From assembly GCA_015146655.1 (NCBI GenBank), contig VKHL01000172.1:2144-49741 (forward strand): a stretch of DNA of 47,598 nt. Reading direction: 5' to 3'. Below are positions 32,589 through 42,978 of this stretch, in pieces. The position numbers were made by a program, and so were the translations under genes. Origin of the DNA: Ochromonas danica. Its lineage: Eukaryota; Sar; Chrysophyceae; Chromulinales; Chromulinaceae. Each line of letters begins with the position of its first letter. Within the stretch, counting starts at the first letter, position 1. Under the pieces are notes generated by a model. That model searched no databases, had not been told where the DNA came from, and saw nothing but the letters and a program-made list of their open reading frames with translations.

Positions 32589-34659
32589 CTAGAACTGGTC
32601 CATGAGCAAGAGCGTGTGGTCCAGGCGGTAGAGCGTCGCCTCCAAGCAGTGCAGCCGCGCCAACAAGTTCTCGTAGGCAGTTTGGTCTACCGCGGAGAGC
32701 ACCGTGGAGGTCTGCACCAACTCCAGCAGGTCCTTGCTCTTCGCCAACTCGCTCTCGCGGCGCAAGCGGACGTTATAAATAGCTTTGAAGAGATGCTCCA
32801 AGACTGCTTCGCGGAGTCGAGGCATGTCGAGATACCAAAAGTAACACGAGGAGGCGGGACTGAAGTCTCCTCGTTTGCTGAGCTCAAGGCAGCCGAGCCA
32901 ACGGTCGCGGAAGAGGCGGTACAGGCGCTCGCGGGTTTCCCTCGCGGGGAGAATCGCTCGATCTGCCACAGCCTGTTGCTCGAGATACTTGTGCACGTGC
33001 AGCAACTCGACGATTCGCGCGGAATAGACGCCGTACCGACCCGAGGCAATGCGATGGATTGTGCGCCGCCGCAGAGAGGCAAGGATGGCCTCGTAATTCA
33101 CCACAAAGAGCGGGCCGGTCGCCTCACCATCCGACCCAGCCACCTGTCAAGCATGTCACGATGACTAGATGAGAACACGAATGACGAAAAGGGTTAGGGT
33201 CATGTCACGGGTGTCTCACCTTGAGCAACGCCTGCAGAGAGGAGAGGCGCATGACTTCCACCAGCCGCTTCACCGTCTCCAGACTGAGATCTTTGCCCAC
33301 CTCTCCTGACGCCTGCTGCTGCTGTTGTTGTACTTGCAGGAGACGGTAAATCTCATGCAGGCCGAGGGCATTCGACTTGGCAGGGCGAGGCCCGAGCTCG
33401 AGGGACATCGAGGCCGAGAGGATCGCGCGCACCACGTCAGCGGCCAGCTGCTCCAAGTGCTCGGCCACAGCAGATATGCAAGCGCGATGGCGCTCTTCGC
33501 GAATGAGCTGCTCGGTGCCGACCATCCAATAGGCATCTGCCCGCACTATCGAACTATCTCCTCCTCCTCCTGCTCCTCTTGTCCCAGAGCCATTGCTAGC
33601 ACTAGTCGATGGTTCGTGATTATTAGAAGAGGACGACGCCACTCCTCGGCCTCTACCACGCCCTCTACCTCTTCCTCCAGAGGTACTACCATTCCTTCCG
33701 CCACCTCCTCGGCCAGCGGTAGTGGAGGAAGTAGTAGGGGTAGGAGCAGGAGGTGCGGAGGGATCTTGCCATTCCGTCTCTTCATGCTGCATCATCAAGC
33801 GCAGCTCCACAGGCAGGAAGCTGTCAGTGGCCGAGGAAGTGGCAGCAGCAGGAGGAGGCAGGCTGGACAAGGCGTCGCGGCTGCGCTTTATGCCCGCCAC
33901 ACGCTTGGCCGCGGCAGCGCCACCGACGGAATCGAAGACAGACGGAGGCTTTCTTCCTCCTTTGCTCGCGATCTCCTGGTCAGCCAGCTGACGGCGCTTG
34001 ACATCGAGCGGGGGCAGAGCCACGAGGAAGCGATGCCTCACCAGCTCCTCGAAGACTCTCTGCAGGCCCTCCACCCCCTCCTCCTCCTCCTGCTGCTGCT
34101 CCAGCAGCTTCTGGAGGTCTCCGTAGCGCAGTCGGCCATGCAGGATGACTTCCTCCATCATTCTCAGGGGCAGGTCGCCCAGTGAGGAGGAGAAGCGGTC
34201 CCGCACGATGCGCAGCAGGCGGCCGTGGCGCAAGCGATGCAAGACAGCGTCCACGTCGACCTTGTAGAGCAGCCCTGTGGTGCTGAGCTTGGCCTCCATG
34301 ATGGCCGAAACATCTCCTCCGAGGTCGGGCAAGTCGAGATCGTGCGGCAGCTCCACCACGAGGCAGTGGTGCTTGAGCAGCACGAGGAAGGCGAAGCGCA
34401 CCGCCTTGGGCGAGAGTCTCTGGTCGCCCTCCAGCAGCACAGAAGCTGCTCGAACCACTCCCTGCAGCGTGCACTGCTCCATGCTCATGATGAGGTGCGC
34501 CGCGTCCTGACAGAGCAGATCGATCGTGAGCGTCAGAGAGCTTTAAAGACACAGTGGGGAGCGACAACGAGAACTTACCCTCACGATGTCTCCGAAGTGG
34601 TCATTGATAACGTTGAGAGCCAGGCGGGCGCGGAAGGTGTTGGGCAGCGCTAGAGGCAT
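32589..34659 (-). CDS. RPC3: DNA-directed RNA polymerase III subunit RPC3
   Basis: A Pol III-specific subunit (POLR3C/Rpc82) needed for initiation at tRNA and 5S genes. Three exons, 34659-34579, 34506-33220 and 33143-32589 (introns 72 and 76 bp), give 640 residues. The N-terminal extended winged helix begins INDHFGDIVRDAAHLIMS, split by the first intron, where human has LLLQEHFGEIVEKIGVHLI. Further winged-helix regions follow: LKHHCLVVELPHDL, EEVILHGRLRYGDLQKLL, and the C-terminal FVVNYEAILASLRRRTIHRIA. The end is a coiled coil with LLARLHCLEATLYRLDHTLL. A lineage-specific insert near residues 285-330 is Gly/Arg-rich (GGRGRGRGRGRG) and followed by Ser/Asn. A short poly-Gln run precedes the second intron. 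Confidence 0.88.
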
Positions 34660-34954
34660 CACTCAATATGGGATCGATTCCTTGGCCATTGCGATGAGAA
34701 CCGCTCCCGCGCACCACAACAATAACTGAATGATGAAATGTCACAAACCAACCATTTGAGGAAATACTTAATTCCACTGGAATCCACTGGAATCGAGCGT
34801 TTGTTTGGTGTTAAGTCAATCCGAAAAGCGCATTTATGAAGCTAAAAGTCCGGAAACGAGTCTAGACAGGTCTAGATAGCCAGACCAGATCGCCAGAGTT
34901 GATCAAAAGGAGAATGCAATTACTTCTTTGCTGTTCTTCTATTGAAGTGAGTTG
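34660..34954. promoter_or_regulatory. Shared spacer of divergent RPC3 and HisA genes
   Basis: 295 bp between the two start codons, AT-richer than the flanking exons. A direct repeat, CCACTGGAAT, lies near 34775-34795. No named element was seen. Confidence 0.4.
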
Positions 34955-36033
34955 ATGAAGCGGTTCCGCCCTTGTATTGATCTTCACGAGGGAGTGGTAA
35001 AGCAGATAGTGGGATCTTCTCTAACAGAGAGCGATAACGACAAACCTGCAGAGAACTTCGTCTCCAAGCAGAGCGCCGCGCACTTCGCCAGGTTGACCCC
35101 CTTCCCCCTTCCCCCTTCCCCCTGCCACACACACGCACTGTCGCAGTCCCTCCACTGACTAGTGATCATGCAGGCTCTATCAGGAAGACGGGCTCTTCGG
35201 TGGCCATGTCATCATGCTGGGCAAGCACTGCGAGGCCGCGGCCCTCGAGGCGCTAAGCACTTTCCCCGGCGGACTGCAAGTGGGAGGTGAGCGATCATCA
35301 CCTGCCTGGCTGCCTGACTGACTAACTGACCCCTCCCCTGCTCTTCTCTTCTGTGTGTGCAGGAGGGATCACGCAGGACAATGCCATGCAGTACTTGCAG
35401 GCCGGCGCGGCGCAAGTCATCGTCACTTCCTTCGTCTTCCACGATGGATCCATCGACTTCCATCGACTCTCGGCGCTGCGGGACCTTGTAGGTCGTCATC
35501 GTCTCGTTCTAGACCTCTCTTGCCGTAGGAAGGCTTCTGGTTGCCAAGAGGACAGCGAGACGTTCTTCGTGGTGACCAACAAGTGGACCAAGTACACAGA
35601 CTTCGCCATCACGTTAGTCCCCCGGCCCTTCCCCTTCCCTCCTCTCCTAATGGCTGACTGACCCTGCGACACTCTCCTGCTTGTGTCTTGCAGGCCGGAG
35701 AATCTCACATTGCTGGCTTCCTTCTGCTGCGAGTTTCTCGTGCATGGCGTGGATGTGGAGGGCAAGCGCGCTGGCATCGAGAGCGACCTCGTCCAGCTCT
35801 TGGGCAACTGGGCCGTGGCAACAGCGGCGAAGTTGCAAGAGATGAGTACCACCGGCGAGCCCTTTGGCATCACTTACGCTGGAGGAGTGCGTGGCTTGGC
35901 GGACCTTGACCTCGTGGACACGTTAGGACAGGGACAAGTTGATGTCACCGTAGGCAGTGCGCTGGACATCTTCGGAGGAGACCTGAGCTACAAAGAGGTC
36001 GTACAATGGCACCATGCCCACAGCAGGCACTAG
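34955..36033 (+). CDS. HIS6: ProFAR isomerase HisA, eukaryotic type
   Basis: Phosphoribosylformimino-AICAR-phosphate isomerase, the fourth step of histidine synthesis, a TIM barrel. Four exons, 34955-35091, 35174-35286, 35363-35612 and 35694-36033 (introns 82, 76 and 81 bp), give 279 residues; yeast His6 has 261. Conserved blocks are present in order: [18 protein letters not shown] with the catalytic-type Asp9, [52 protein letters not shown] and [10 protein letters not shown]. The second, third and fourth exons start inside conserved motifs, so the splicing is well constrained. It resembles fungal and plant HIS6 more than bacterial HisA (for example [12 protein letters not shown]). The gene converges with the CTC1-like gene, 133 bp away. 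Confidence 0.95.
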
Positions 36034-36166
36034 ACTACTAGTATTAACTTTATTGGAACTCATCGAAGCCACCCCAAGCATAGTCTAATGCTGTCGTAGT
36101 CTAGTGAGAGTGCCAGATCTATACAAATGGACATTAAAAGATAAGAAAGACAGCAGCTCTGCCCTC

Positions 36167-39100
36167 TCAAAGGGTGGCTAGCAGGTCGTAGGCAGTCTCC
36201 GCCACAGTCTGCTGGTCGCGCAAGGGCTTCACTTCCACTGCCATCAACTCCATTCGCTCACTCCGCCAGGTATTCAACAGGCAGTGTTGAACCCTGTGTT
36301 TGCAACGGTGATTCACTTCCTGCAATCGAATGGTTCGACTCTTCTTGCCCGAAAGAGCGCCTTCTCCAGGGGGCAGCAAAGTGGAGGCGGGGCGGAAGCT
36401 TTCCAATCGAACCAAAGCTTCAAACACTTGAGCACGTGGGAGGCCAAGACGAAAATACGACCGCACAGCCTCGACTGGTCGTTGTAGATATGCTCCGCGA
36501 ACTAATGCGGAATAAGTTTGGTGGCAAACAACATCATGTGAGACTTGCTCTACTGCCCCCTCTCCCTCTCCCTCTGCTTCAATCAAAATGCGCTCTAAAT
36601 CATCTTCCGGTCCTCCATCTCCAGCACAGTTATCCGCGTAGTCGTACACGAAGCGTCCCACAGTCCAAACCTCTTTCTCTACAGCCTCTCTCACAGCGGC
36701 CCATGCCAGACCTCGCGGGTCTTTCCACAAATTCTGTAACAATGCGGCAGTCGCTTCGCTTCCCTCCACTTTGAGCATTGCATCCGCTGACCCATCTTCC
36801 ACCAGAAGAGACACCTCCATGACGGGCAGGATCGAGGCAGATGATTCACAAGTTGGGCAGTAGTAATTACCCAGAGCAATGGTCGAGGTAGCGGCCACTC
36901 GAAAACAGACATGGCAGCGAAGAAAGCACTGCAGCTTGCGCAGAGTCGCAATGCTTAGAAGAACGCGATGAAGTCGTCTGTCCCACTGACGAGTCGCAGC
37001 GAGCACAGACAGGTTGCACACGGGCAAAGAGATCGAGGCGGCGGTCAAATCGGCAGAATACGGCGATAATCCGATCCGATCCACAATCTTGGTGACGAAA
37101 CTTTGCCACACTCGTGATTGAGTAGAGCAAACTTGTAACCCTTTCTCATCCAATAGGCCAAGCACAGCAGTCTTGGTGGACATGGAAGTGGAAGCCGTGC
37201 GAAGGTAAAGCTTGCGTTGCTTTTGCGGGCAACATAATACAGCACAATGAAGAGAGATGATCATACCCGGCATCAACCCTGCGCTCTCCGAAGAGGATAA
37301 GTAGAAGTGGATGGTGTCTGGAAAGCGAAGATCGCACAGAAGGAGGTCGACTCTTCCTTGAACATCCTCGTCCTCCCCTTCTTGCTTCCATCCAGTTACC
37401 ACTCTGGGCTCACGCGATCGCTTCCGACTGTTGGAGGTCTCCCCATGGTCTTGCAAGTGCAGTCGTCTGCAAAGAACGACAGCCATGATGCTACAGTCCA
37501 AGTAAAGGCTACCTCCCGCACCCAGCTGTGTGGTGAGAACCTCGCGCAAGCCTTTGATGCCTCCACCGCAAGATGTGGCTTGGAACGGCATCCTCTCCAC
37601 GGCACTAGGAACGAAACGCAGCGGCTGGTCAAGAGGGAAGAGAGTCACTTGAGAGGGATGTGCAAGTAAACAAGTTTCTCTTCTCCCTTCAGCACCACAC
37701 ATCACAACAACGTCAAGACGACGAATCCAAAGCAACGCATTTGTCGTGGGCAATTGAATCTCTTTCACGACGAACCGGAAACCACGAGAATCATCCGAAG
37801 GACAGGCAAGCAGCAGGAGCAACACAAGAGAGCCAGAGGTTGGGCAAGAAACAACCAACTGAGCCATGCCAGATACATAGCGTACTTCCACTAGACGTCC
37901 AACCAGCACATCGAAGGGAAGACTGTCGTGGCTCATGTCGGAGGAGGCGGGAAGGTAGTGCAAGTCGAAGTCCACAGTCATGCACAGTCCTTTGCGATTA
38001 GCAGACGGCAGAGAACGAGACAGTCGATCAACGGTGCTCACAGTGGCTACCCGAGGCAGCAAGGAAGAGAGGTAATCGCCGTCTAGTCCACCCCGAAGTG
38101 TGTGAAGAGCGCATCGCCAGCTGTCCACCACTTCCTCCTGCACTACACGCTGCAGTGGGTCTTTCAGCATTTGCTTCGTTGCTTCAGACCACGACAAGAG
38201 TTCCTTGTGAGAGAGCTGGTCCAGCGCAGCAAGAAGACCGTTGGGCAGGACAGCGCGATCCAGTGCGGCAAGCAGTCGTTGCAACACTTCACGCCTCCAG
38301 GCCGAAACCACCAAGCCACAATGACGCAAAAACCGAGGCATGGCTTCCAAAGCGTGTTTGATTCTGCTTGTCTCGGCATCTTTGGAAGCGTGGGCGAGCA
38401 GTGAAAGGGAGGAGCGAGGCGTGTAGGAGTACCCCGACAGGCGGCCGTGCAACACGATAGGCAGGAGGCGGTGAAAGACGACCTCTGCTCCTGCGCCAAG
38501 GGCATACCACTGCACTGAGAGAGAAGAGCGCTGGAGATGGGAGAAGAAGATGTGGCAGCTTGGAGCCTTGGGGTCTGAAGAGGAGAGCCTCAGCGTCAGC
38601 CATCCAGCCTGCAGCGACTGCACCGATCCATGAAGACAGACTTCCCTCTCCACTACTGTCTCCTCCTCCTCAAGAGAAGGAGAGGGGGGTGAACAAATAT
38701 GAGGGGAGGGGGAGCGCACTTCTCCCAGCAACAGAGAGGAAGCAGAGGTGACCAGCAGCCAGGAAGGACTGCCTTGCCTGCCCATCCCTCCTCCTCCTCC
38801 TTGCCAGCTAAAGACTTTAGCCTTCTGTACCACAACATGCCTTCCAAGGCAGAGATAAGGAGCCAAGCCCAAGGCGTCTTTGGAGAGAAGCAGATGGCGT
38901 AGTCTTCCCTCCTGCTCACCCTCCACCACCTCCTCCTTGATGGCGAGGAAGACTACAAAGCCATCCACCAGACGCATTGGATCACTGCAGAAGTCTACCC
39001 AACCTCTAGCCAAGGAGTGCGAGGGACTGTCACACTGTGTGGGGAGTACTATTGCGCGGGGCGCCTGAAGGGTGAGTGTGTTGGCGAGGAATAGCCGCCG

Positions 39101-39328
39101 GCCATGGACGAGATCGTTGCTGAACCTGCCCGCCATGCAGGCGCCGCAATCGAAGAGGCATCCCGCTGGCTGGAAGGCTGGCTGGAAGAGGAAGCAGACG
39201 AAGACCACAGAGAGTGGAGGCCCCGCCGTCTCGATGATGAAGGTTGGGAAGACTGTCAAGCAAGCGGTTTGGCTTGAAGAAGAGAAAGAGGGGCGTTGAA
39301 ATCTTCCTTGGATCGTTACTTCGGTCAT
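36167..39328 (-). CDS. CTC1/RPA1-like OB-fold protein with zinc ribbon
   Basis: A single exon encoding about 1053 residues. The start at 39328 (MTEVTIQGRFQRP) is preferred, because an upstream in-frame ATG at 39493 lies only 30 bp from the divergent phosphatase start. The protein is beta-rich with OB-fold-like stretches and ends with a zinc ribbon, CHVC then YYCPTC, followed by SLLVEDGSADAMLKVEG, the pattern of the last OB domain in RPA1 and CTC1. The length is far above RPA1 (about 620) and near CTC1 of the telomeric CST complex (about 1200), so CTC1 is the better call. CST binds single-stranded telomeric DNA and aids lagging-strand fill-in. Most of the N-terminal two thirds shows no sequence motif that I can name, and a different RPA1 paralogue remains possible. 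Confidence 0.6.
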   Translation of the reverse strand: MTEVTIQGRFQRPSFSSSSQTACLTVFPTFIIETAGPPLSVVFVCFLFQPAFQPAGCLFDCGACMAGRFSNDLVHGRRLFLANTLTLQAPRAIVLPTQCDSPSHSLARGWVDFCSDPMRLVDGFVVFLAIKEEVVEGEQEGRLRHLLLSKDALGLAPYLCLGRHVVVQKAKVFSWQGGGGGMGRQGSPSWLLVTSASSLLLGEVRSPSPHICSPPSPSLEEEETVVEREVCLHGSVQSLQAGWLTLRLSSSDPKAPSCHIFFSHLQRSSLSVQWYALGAGAEVVFHRLLPIVLHGRLSGYSYTPRSSLSLLAHASKDAETSRIKHALEAMPRFLRHCGLVVSAWRREVLQRLLAALDRAVLPNGLLAALDQLSHKELLSWSEATKQMLKDPLQRVVQEEVVDSWRCALHTLRGGLDGDYLSSLLPRVATVSTVDRLSRSLPSANRKGLCMTVDFDLHYLPASSDMSHDSLPFDVLVGRLVEVRYVSGMAQLVVSCPTSGSLVLLLLLACPSDDSRGFRFVVKEIQLPTTNALLWIRRLDVVVMCGAEGRRETCLLAHPSQVTLFPLDQPLRFVPSAVERMPFQATSCGGGIKGLREVLTTQLGAGGSLYLDCSIMAVVLCRRLHLQDHGETSNSRKRSREPRVVTGWKQEGEDEDVQGRVDLLLCDLRFPDTIHFYLSSSESAGLMPGMIISLHCAVLCCPQKQRKLYLRTASTSMSTKTAVLGLLDEKGLQVCSTQSRVWQSFVTKIVDRIGLSPYSADLTAASISLPVCNLSVLAATRQWDRRLHRVLLSIATLRKLQCFLRCHVCFRVAATSTIALGNYYCPTCESSASILPVMEVSLLVEDGSADAMLKVEGSEATAALLQNLWKDPRGLAWAAVREAVEKEVWTVGRFVYDYADNCAGDGGPEDDLERILIEAEGEGEGAVEQVSHDVVCHQTYSALVRGAYLQRPVEAVRSYFRLGLPRAQVFEALVRLESFRPASTLLPPGEGALSGKKSRTIRLQEVNHRCKHRVQHCLLNTWRSERMELMAVEVKPLRDQQTVAETAYDLLATL

Positions 39329-39522
39329 CTCCCCACTGCCACCGCTGCCATCTCTTGTTTCCCTCTCCTGGTGGTCTTCCTTTTCAAATTGTCCCCGCCC
39401 CAAGTCAGATCTAGAACTCTGGAGATCTGGATTCAAAAGCTGTTTGTTTCTTGGAAGCTGTTTGTTCCACTTCGTGAACTTAACAAGAAGCATGAAGCGA
39501 ACAACATTAAGATAAAGAGAAG
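39329..39522. promoter_or_regulatory. Shared spacer of the CTC1-like and phosphatase genes
   Basis: 194 bp separate the preferred start codons. No named element was found. Confidence 0.35.
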
Positions 39523-40869
39523 ATGTATTACGTGCAAAGCGCTACGAAGCTTGGCGGGATTTACCTTGCTCCTTGCAACAAGTCCTCGCTTCTCTTTCCT
39601 CTCGAGGAAGATCCCCTCTCTTGGCTCTCCTGCCATGACGCCTACGAGTACACGTGGTCAGTCGACCCGGACGGTCTGCTGGCTGGGCTGTCAGCTGATC
39701 TCAAGATTCGTCTGGCGCGGTCCAGTGGCTTCTGCCCCCACCACCGCTGCCAGCTGAGCGAAGTGGGCAACGCAGACCGCGAGGGCCGCTGTCCGCAGGG
39801 CCTCTGCTACTCGAAGGTCGAGCACGGCGCGGTCTCCTTCGGCGCCTGCTGCTTCCGCAACGGAACCTTTGAGACACAACGGCTTCTAGGCTACTACGAC
39901 AAGCTGTCGCCAACCCCCAAGCCCATCTACCGCGCCCATCGAGTCCTTCTGCAGCCCGCCAACGGTACAGACGATCCCTCACCGGAGGTGTTCTTCAATG
40001 CGCACTACCTGCGCGACCACCTCATCGCCTCGCAGTGCCCCCTGCACAGCACGGTAGAAGACTTTAAGCTCATGCTTGTACAGCAGCAGGTCAGGCGGTG
40101 GCTGCAGATCTACAACCCGCCCAAGCCCTCAGCCCAACCCAAGCCCAAGCCCAAGCCCAGCCCGTGTCTTCTGCTGCCCGAGGCCTTGAGAGAGAACGAT
40201 CATCGCCATGGAGTCTGGGTGGAGGAGGTGGAAGAAGCGGGCGATGGCGCTGCTGTCCTGCACTATCGCATCTCCTTCTGCTTCCGCAATGATCCTGTCT
40301 CAGCGGTGCGCCAACTGCTACCCTTCTCTACGGCCACTACCTGCCACCGAGGAGGTGGCGCTGTGCATGGGCTAGAATACTTCGTCTTTCGCGGCTGGGA
40401 GGACTTCCTTGTGCCCAATGAAAGCGACGCCCCCGCCCTGCTGCGCCTCGCCCAGTCCTTCGCTGGCGCCAATGCGGAGGGGCAGATGGTGGGCGTGAAC
40501 TGTCTGTCTGGCCGCGGCCGCTCCGGATCGTTTGCTGCGCTTGTCGCGGCCTCAATAGATAACGTGACCACTCATCGTGACTTGATCGATCTGATCGTGG
40601 CCATGCGCGAGAGAAGGGATGGCCTCGTGGAGACTCCGCGGCAGTACCGCTTCATCGCCACTTTGCTCGGCTTGCCCGACCCCGCCCAGCCGTCTTCTCC
40701 TTCCTCTGCCTCTCCTGCTGCCATGCTGTCCTCCAATACAGAGTCGTCTATGGGCATGAGCGATGCACAGAGGTCTCTTGGAGGGGGGAGTGCCCTCCTT
40801 CTTTGCTCTTTCCTCCTCCTCCTCCTGCTACCTTGGCGGTGGGTAGTAAACCGCTATAAGAACACCTGA
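39523..40869 (+). CDS. Protein tyrosine phosphatase, C-terminally membrane-anchored
   Basis: A single exon of 448 residues. Classical PTP motifs are present: VFFNAHYLRDHLIASQCPLH then TVEDF (about 156-181), GWEDFLVP (291-298) in place of the WPD loop with the acid Asp294 kept, the signature NCLSGRGRSG with Cys327 and Arg333, and QYRFIATLL (Q373) of the Q loop. These should hydrolyse phosphotyrosine. The usual His before the catalytic Cys is Asn here, and Pro of WPD is Glu, so activity may differ. The N-terminal 130 residues are Cys-rich (CPHHRC, CPQGLC, GACC). A Pro/Lys-rich insert (PKPKPKPSP) splits the domain. Residues about 423-440 are a membrane helix followed by a short basic tail, suggesting tail anchoring as in PTP1B. 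No clear signal peptide was seen. Confidence 0.85.
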   Translation: MYYVQSATKLGGIYLAPCNKSSLLFPLEEDPLSWLSCHDAYEYTWSVDPDGLLAGLSADLKIRLARSSGFCPHHRCQLSEVGNADREGRCPQGLCYSKVEHGAVSFGACCFRNGTFETQRLLGYYDKLSPTPKPIYRAHRVLLQPANGTDDPSPEVFFNAHYLRDHLIASQCPLHSTVEDFKLMLVQQQVRRWLQIYNPPKPSAQPKPKPKPSPCLLLPEALRENDHRHGVWVEEVEEAGDGAAVLHYRISFCFRNDPVSAVRQLLPFSTATTCHRGGGAVHGLEYFVFRGWEDFLVPNESDAPALLRLAQSFAGANAEGQMVGVNCLSGRGRSGSFAALVAASIDNVTTHRDLIDLIVAMRERRDGLVETPRQYRFIATLLGLPDPAQPSSPSSASPAAMLSSNTESSMGMSDAQRSLGGGSALLLCSFLLLLLLPWRWVVNRYKNT

Positions 40870-42153
40870 ACTAGAGGAAAGCTCTCGTTGATCCTTTGGG
40901 TGGTTGTGTGTTGATGACTAGCTCTTATCTATGGCCTCAAGTCTGCTACCATAGCCTATAATAGCTATCAATGCTATTGCTATGATGTGATGTGATGCGA
41001 TGTGATTGCTACTGTTGAAGGCGAAGGAAAGCTGGACTATTTCCCTCTCGTCTACAGCACAGTGCATGACCAACAAACAACGTTATCTACATACCATACC
41101 ATACCATAGTGTAGATTAGATTAGATTGGCTTAGGAGGAGAGGGATAGACTAGCTTGGGTTGGGTTGGGTTGGGTTGGGTTGGGTTGGGTTGGGTTGTAA
41201 CATCTGCTGTCTTACCAATAGACTATAATCCTGTAGTCTAGTTAGCTAACACTTGTACTAATAGCTACTTACAATACCAATACATGTAGTTACTGTAGCT
41301 AGTCTACCACTAACACTACTACACTACTGTATTGTTATTGTAAATAGTCCAGCAGAGAGAGTGTGTGTTAACTTAATAAGATGATTGTCTTGTATTACTG
41401 TATGTTACAAGCCTAGACTAGACTACCACTACGACTACCACTACGACTAGCGTTACAGAGCAGATGCTGCTCGCTTCAATTAGCAGTACAATAACAACAA
41501 GAACAACATGAGACAAGTGCTGCTCGAAGTCGATCAGTCAGTTAGTCAAGTACAGTCATAGAATAGGACAAGGTTATCTCAGAAGAGGCTACAACTACAA
41601 CTACAAAGAAGAAGAATAGGCTGTCTGACCACTCAGTCAGTCTGGCTGGTCAACATGAAGGTAAGGGAGGTAGGGGGAGGTGGTGGGGGAGTGAGAGAGA
41701 AGAGAATGTACAGAATGCAAAGCACAGCAAAGCAAAGCAAAGCCACTCATCACACAAAATGAAGAATACTAGTATTTCAAAATCAGAACAAAATAGTTCC
41801 CAAAGGCCATCGACATTGAGGAAGATGAAACCATTCTAGTCAGACTGGAGCCATAGCATAACATAGCACAGCATCATATCCAGCCATTGTCATTGTCATT
41901 GTAGACTAGACCAAACTAGACTAGAAGGGTTTGGGAAGGTAAGAGAAGAGAAGAGCAAGTGATGGTGAATATGAACAAACAAACAGACAGACAGCACAAC
42001 AGCAAAACAACAAAACTAAAAGCCGAGACGTAACAATACAAGAAGAGCAAAAGTGGACAACAGGGAGGAGGAGCAGTCTTCTTCCCTATGGATGGGATGG
42101 GATGGGATGGTATGGCATAGGTACCGTAGGGAAGGGATAGTGTCTTGATGGTC
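40870..42153. other. Long intergenic region rich in simple repeats
   Basis: Nearly 1.3 kb between the converging phosphatase gene and the unknown gene at 42154. It is full of short tandem motifs: ATACC units (41091-41107), GATTA units near 41112-41126, a TTGGG array (41155-41196), CTACAA units near 41590, GCAAA near 41725-41742, and GGGAT units near 42090-42112. CTAG-rich text is frequent. No coding potential was seen; it probably holds both 3' UTRs. Confidence 0.6.
41155..41196. repeat. (TTGGG)8 tandem array
   Basis: About eight perfect TTGGG units. The motif is G-rich and telomere-like but is not one of the standard TTAGGG or TTTAGGG forms. It sits among other microsatellites, so slippage is the simplest origin. 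Confidence 0.9.
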
Positions 42154-42978
42154 TTAGACGGCCACCTTGCGCAGCAATCGGAAGGGTCGGCCTTCCTTCT
42201 CCCTCTTGAGACGACACCATTCCGTCTCTGGAGGTCGTTCTCGCAGGTGAGGCATCTGGTTAGGGTCTGCCCCCAGCAGCGAGAAGAGGCAGAACATGGA
42301 GTGCTTGAAGGGCACTTTCTTCACCGCCACCACGATGCGGATGTCTTGGAAGGGCATGCCCTCCAGCAGCTCGATCTTCCAGCCCAAGAGCTCCTTGGGG
42401 GACTTCGCGGAGATCTTCAAGGTGCGCACTATCTCCTGCTCGGTAGTGAGGGAGTCGTCGATGAACATGGACTCGTTGATGTCTGTCTTGATGATGGCCG
42501 TGAAGGCTGACTTGATGCTCGCGCTGCTGCTGGCTCGGTGGAGGACATCCAGAGAAGGTCTGCTGGGCGGCGGCGGGCAGTAGTGGCGCGGCTCTTGAGT
42601 CTCCGCGGAGCTGGCCGAGGCCTCCTCCTCCTCCTGCTGGTCTTCGCTCTGGTGGCGATGATGGTGAGGAGGAGGAGGAGGGCTGGTCGCTACGGCTGGC
42701 TGGACGTCCTCGTCAGTGAAGGGATGGACTGCGATCTCACAGTCTTCTCCCACATCGTCCAGCTTCTCAGAGTTACTCCTCGCCCTGTCCCTGTCTCTGT
42801 CCCAGGAGAGCTCTTGAGTGGAGGCGGTGTGCTTGGAGTGATCAGACCCGCAATCCACGCTCTCCACCCTCGACACTCTGCTCTCCGTGACCGCTTTGGG
42901 CAGGAAGAACCACGCCAAGAGATCTGCGCAATAGTCGCAGCAATCGAAGTGAGGTTTCTGATCAGCTCGACTGGGCAT
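42154..42978 (-). CDS. Unknown protein with disordered N-half and compact C-terminal domain
   Basis: A single exon of 274 residues from the first ATG of the frame. No family is recognised. The N-terminus has a cysteine cluster followed by hydrophobics (FDCCDYCADLLAWFFLP), which could be a lipidation or metal site. Residues about 35-150 are low-complexity (Glu/Ser, Pro/His: SPPPPPHHHRH). The last 110 residues look like one folded domain, alternating charged and hydrophobic strands: SLTTEQEIVRTLKISAKS, LGWKIELLEGMPFQDIRIVV, VAVKKVPFKHSMFCLFSLLG, ending in a basic tail. It is followed downstream only by repeats and lies downstream of the G-patch gene in the same direction. Confidence 0.7.
   Translation of the reverse strand: MPSRADQKPHFDCCDYCADLLAWFFLPKAVTESRVSRVESVDCGSDHSKHTASTQELSWDRDRDRARSNSEKLDDVGEDCEIAVHPFTDEDVQPAVATSPPPPPHHHRHQSEDQQEEEEASASSAETQEPRHYCPPPPSRPSLDVLHRASSSASIKSAFTAIIKTDINESMFIDDSLTTEQEIVRTLKISAKSPKELLGWKIELLEGMPFQDIRIVVAVKKVPFKHSMFCLFSLLGADPNQMPHLRERPPETEWCRLKREKEGRPFRLLRKVAV

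Noticed and set aside
34277-34653. Plus-strand frames opposite RPC3
   Set aside because: Antisense shadows of the conserved RPC3 exon; no independent evidence.
41155-41196. TTGGG array as a telomere or chromosome end
   Set aside because: It is internal, short, flanked by genes and other microsatellites, and the window continues for 6 kb.
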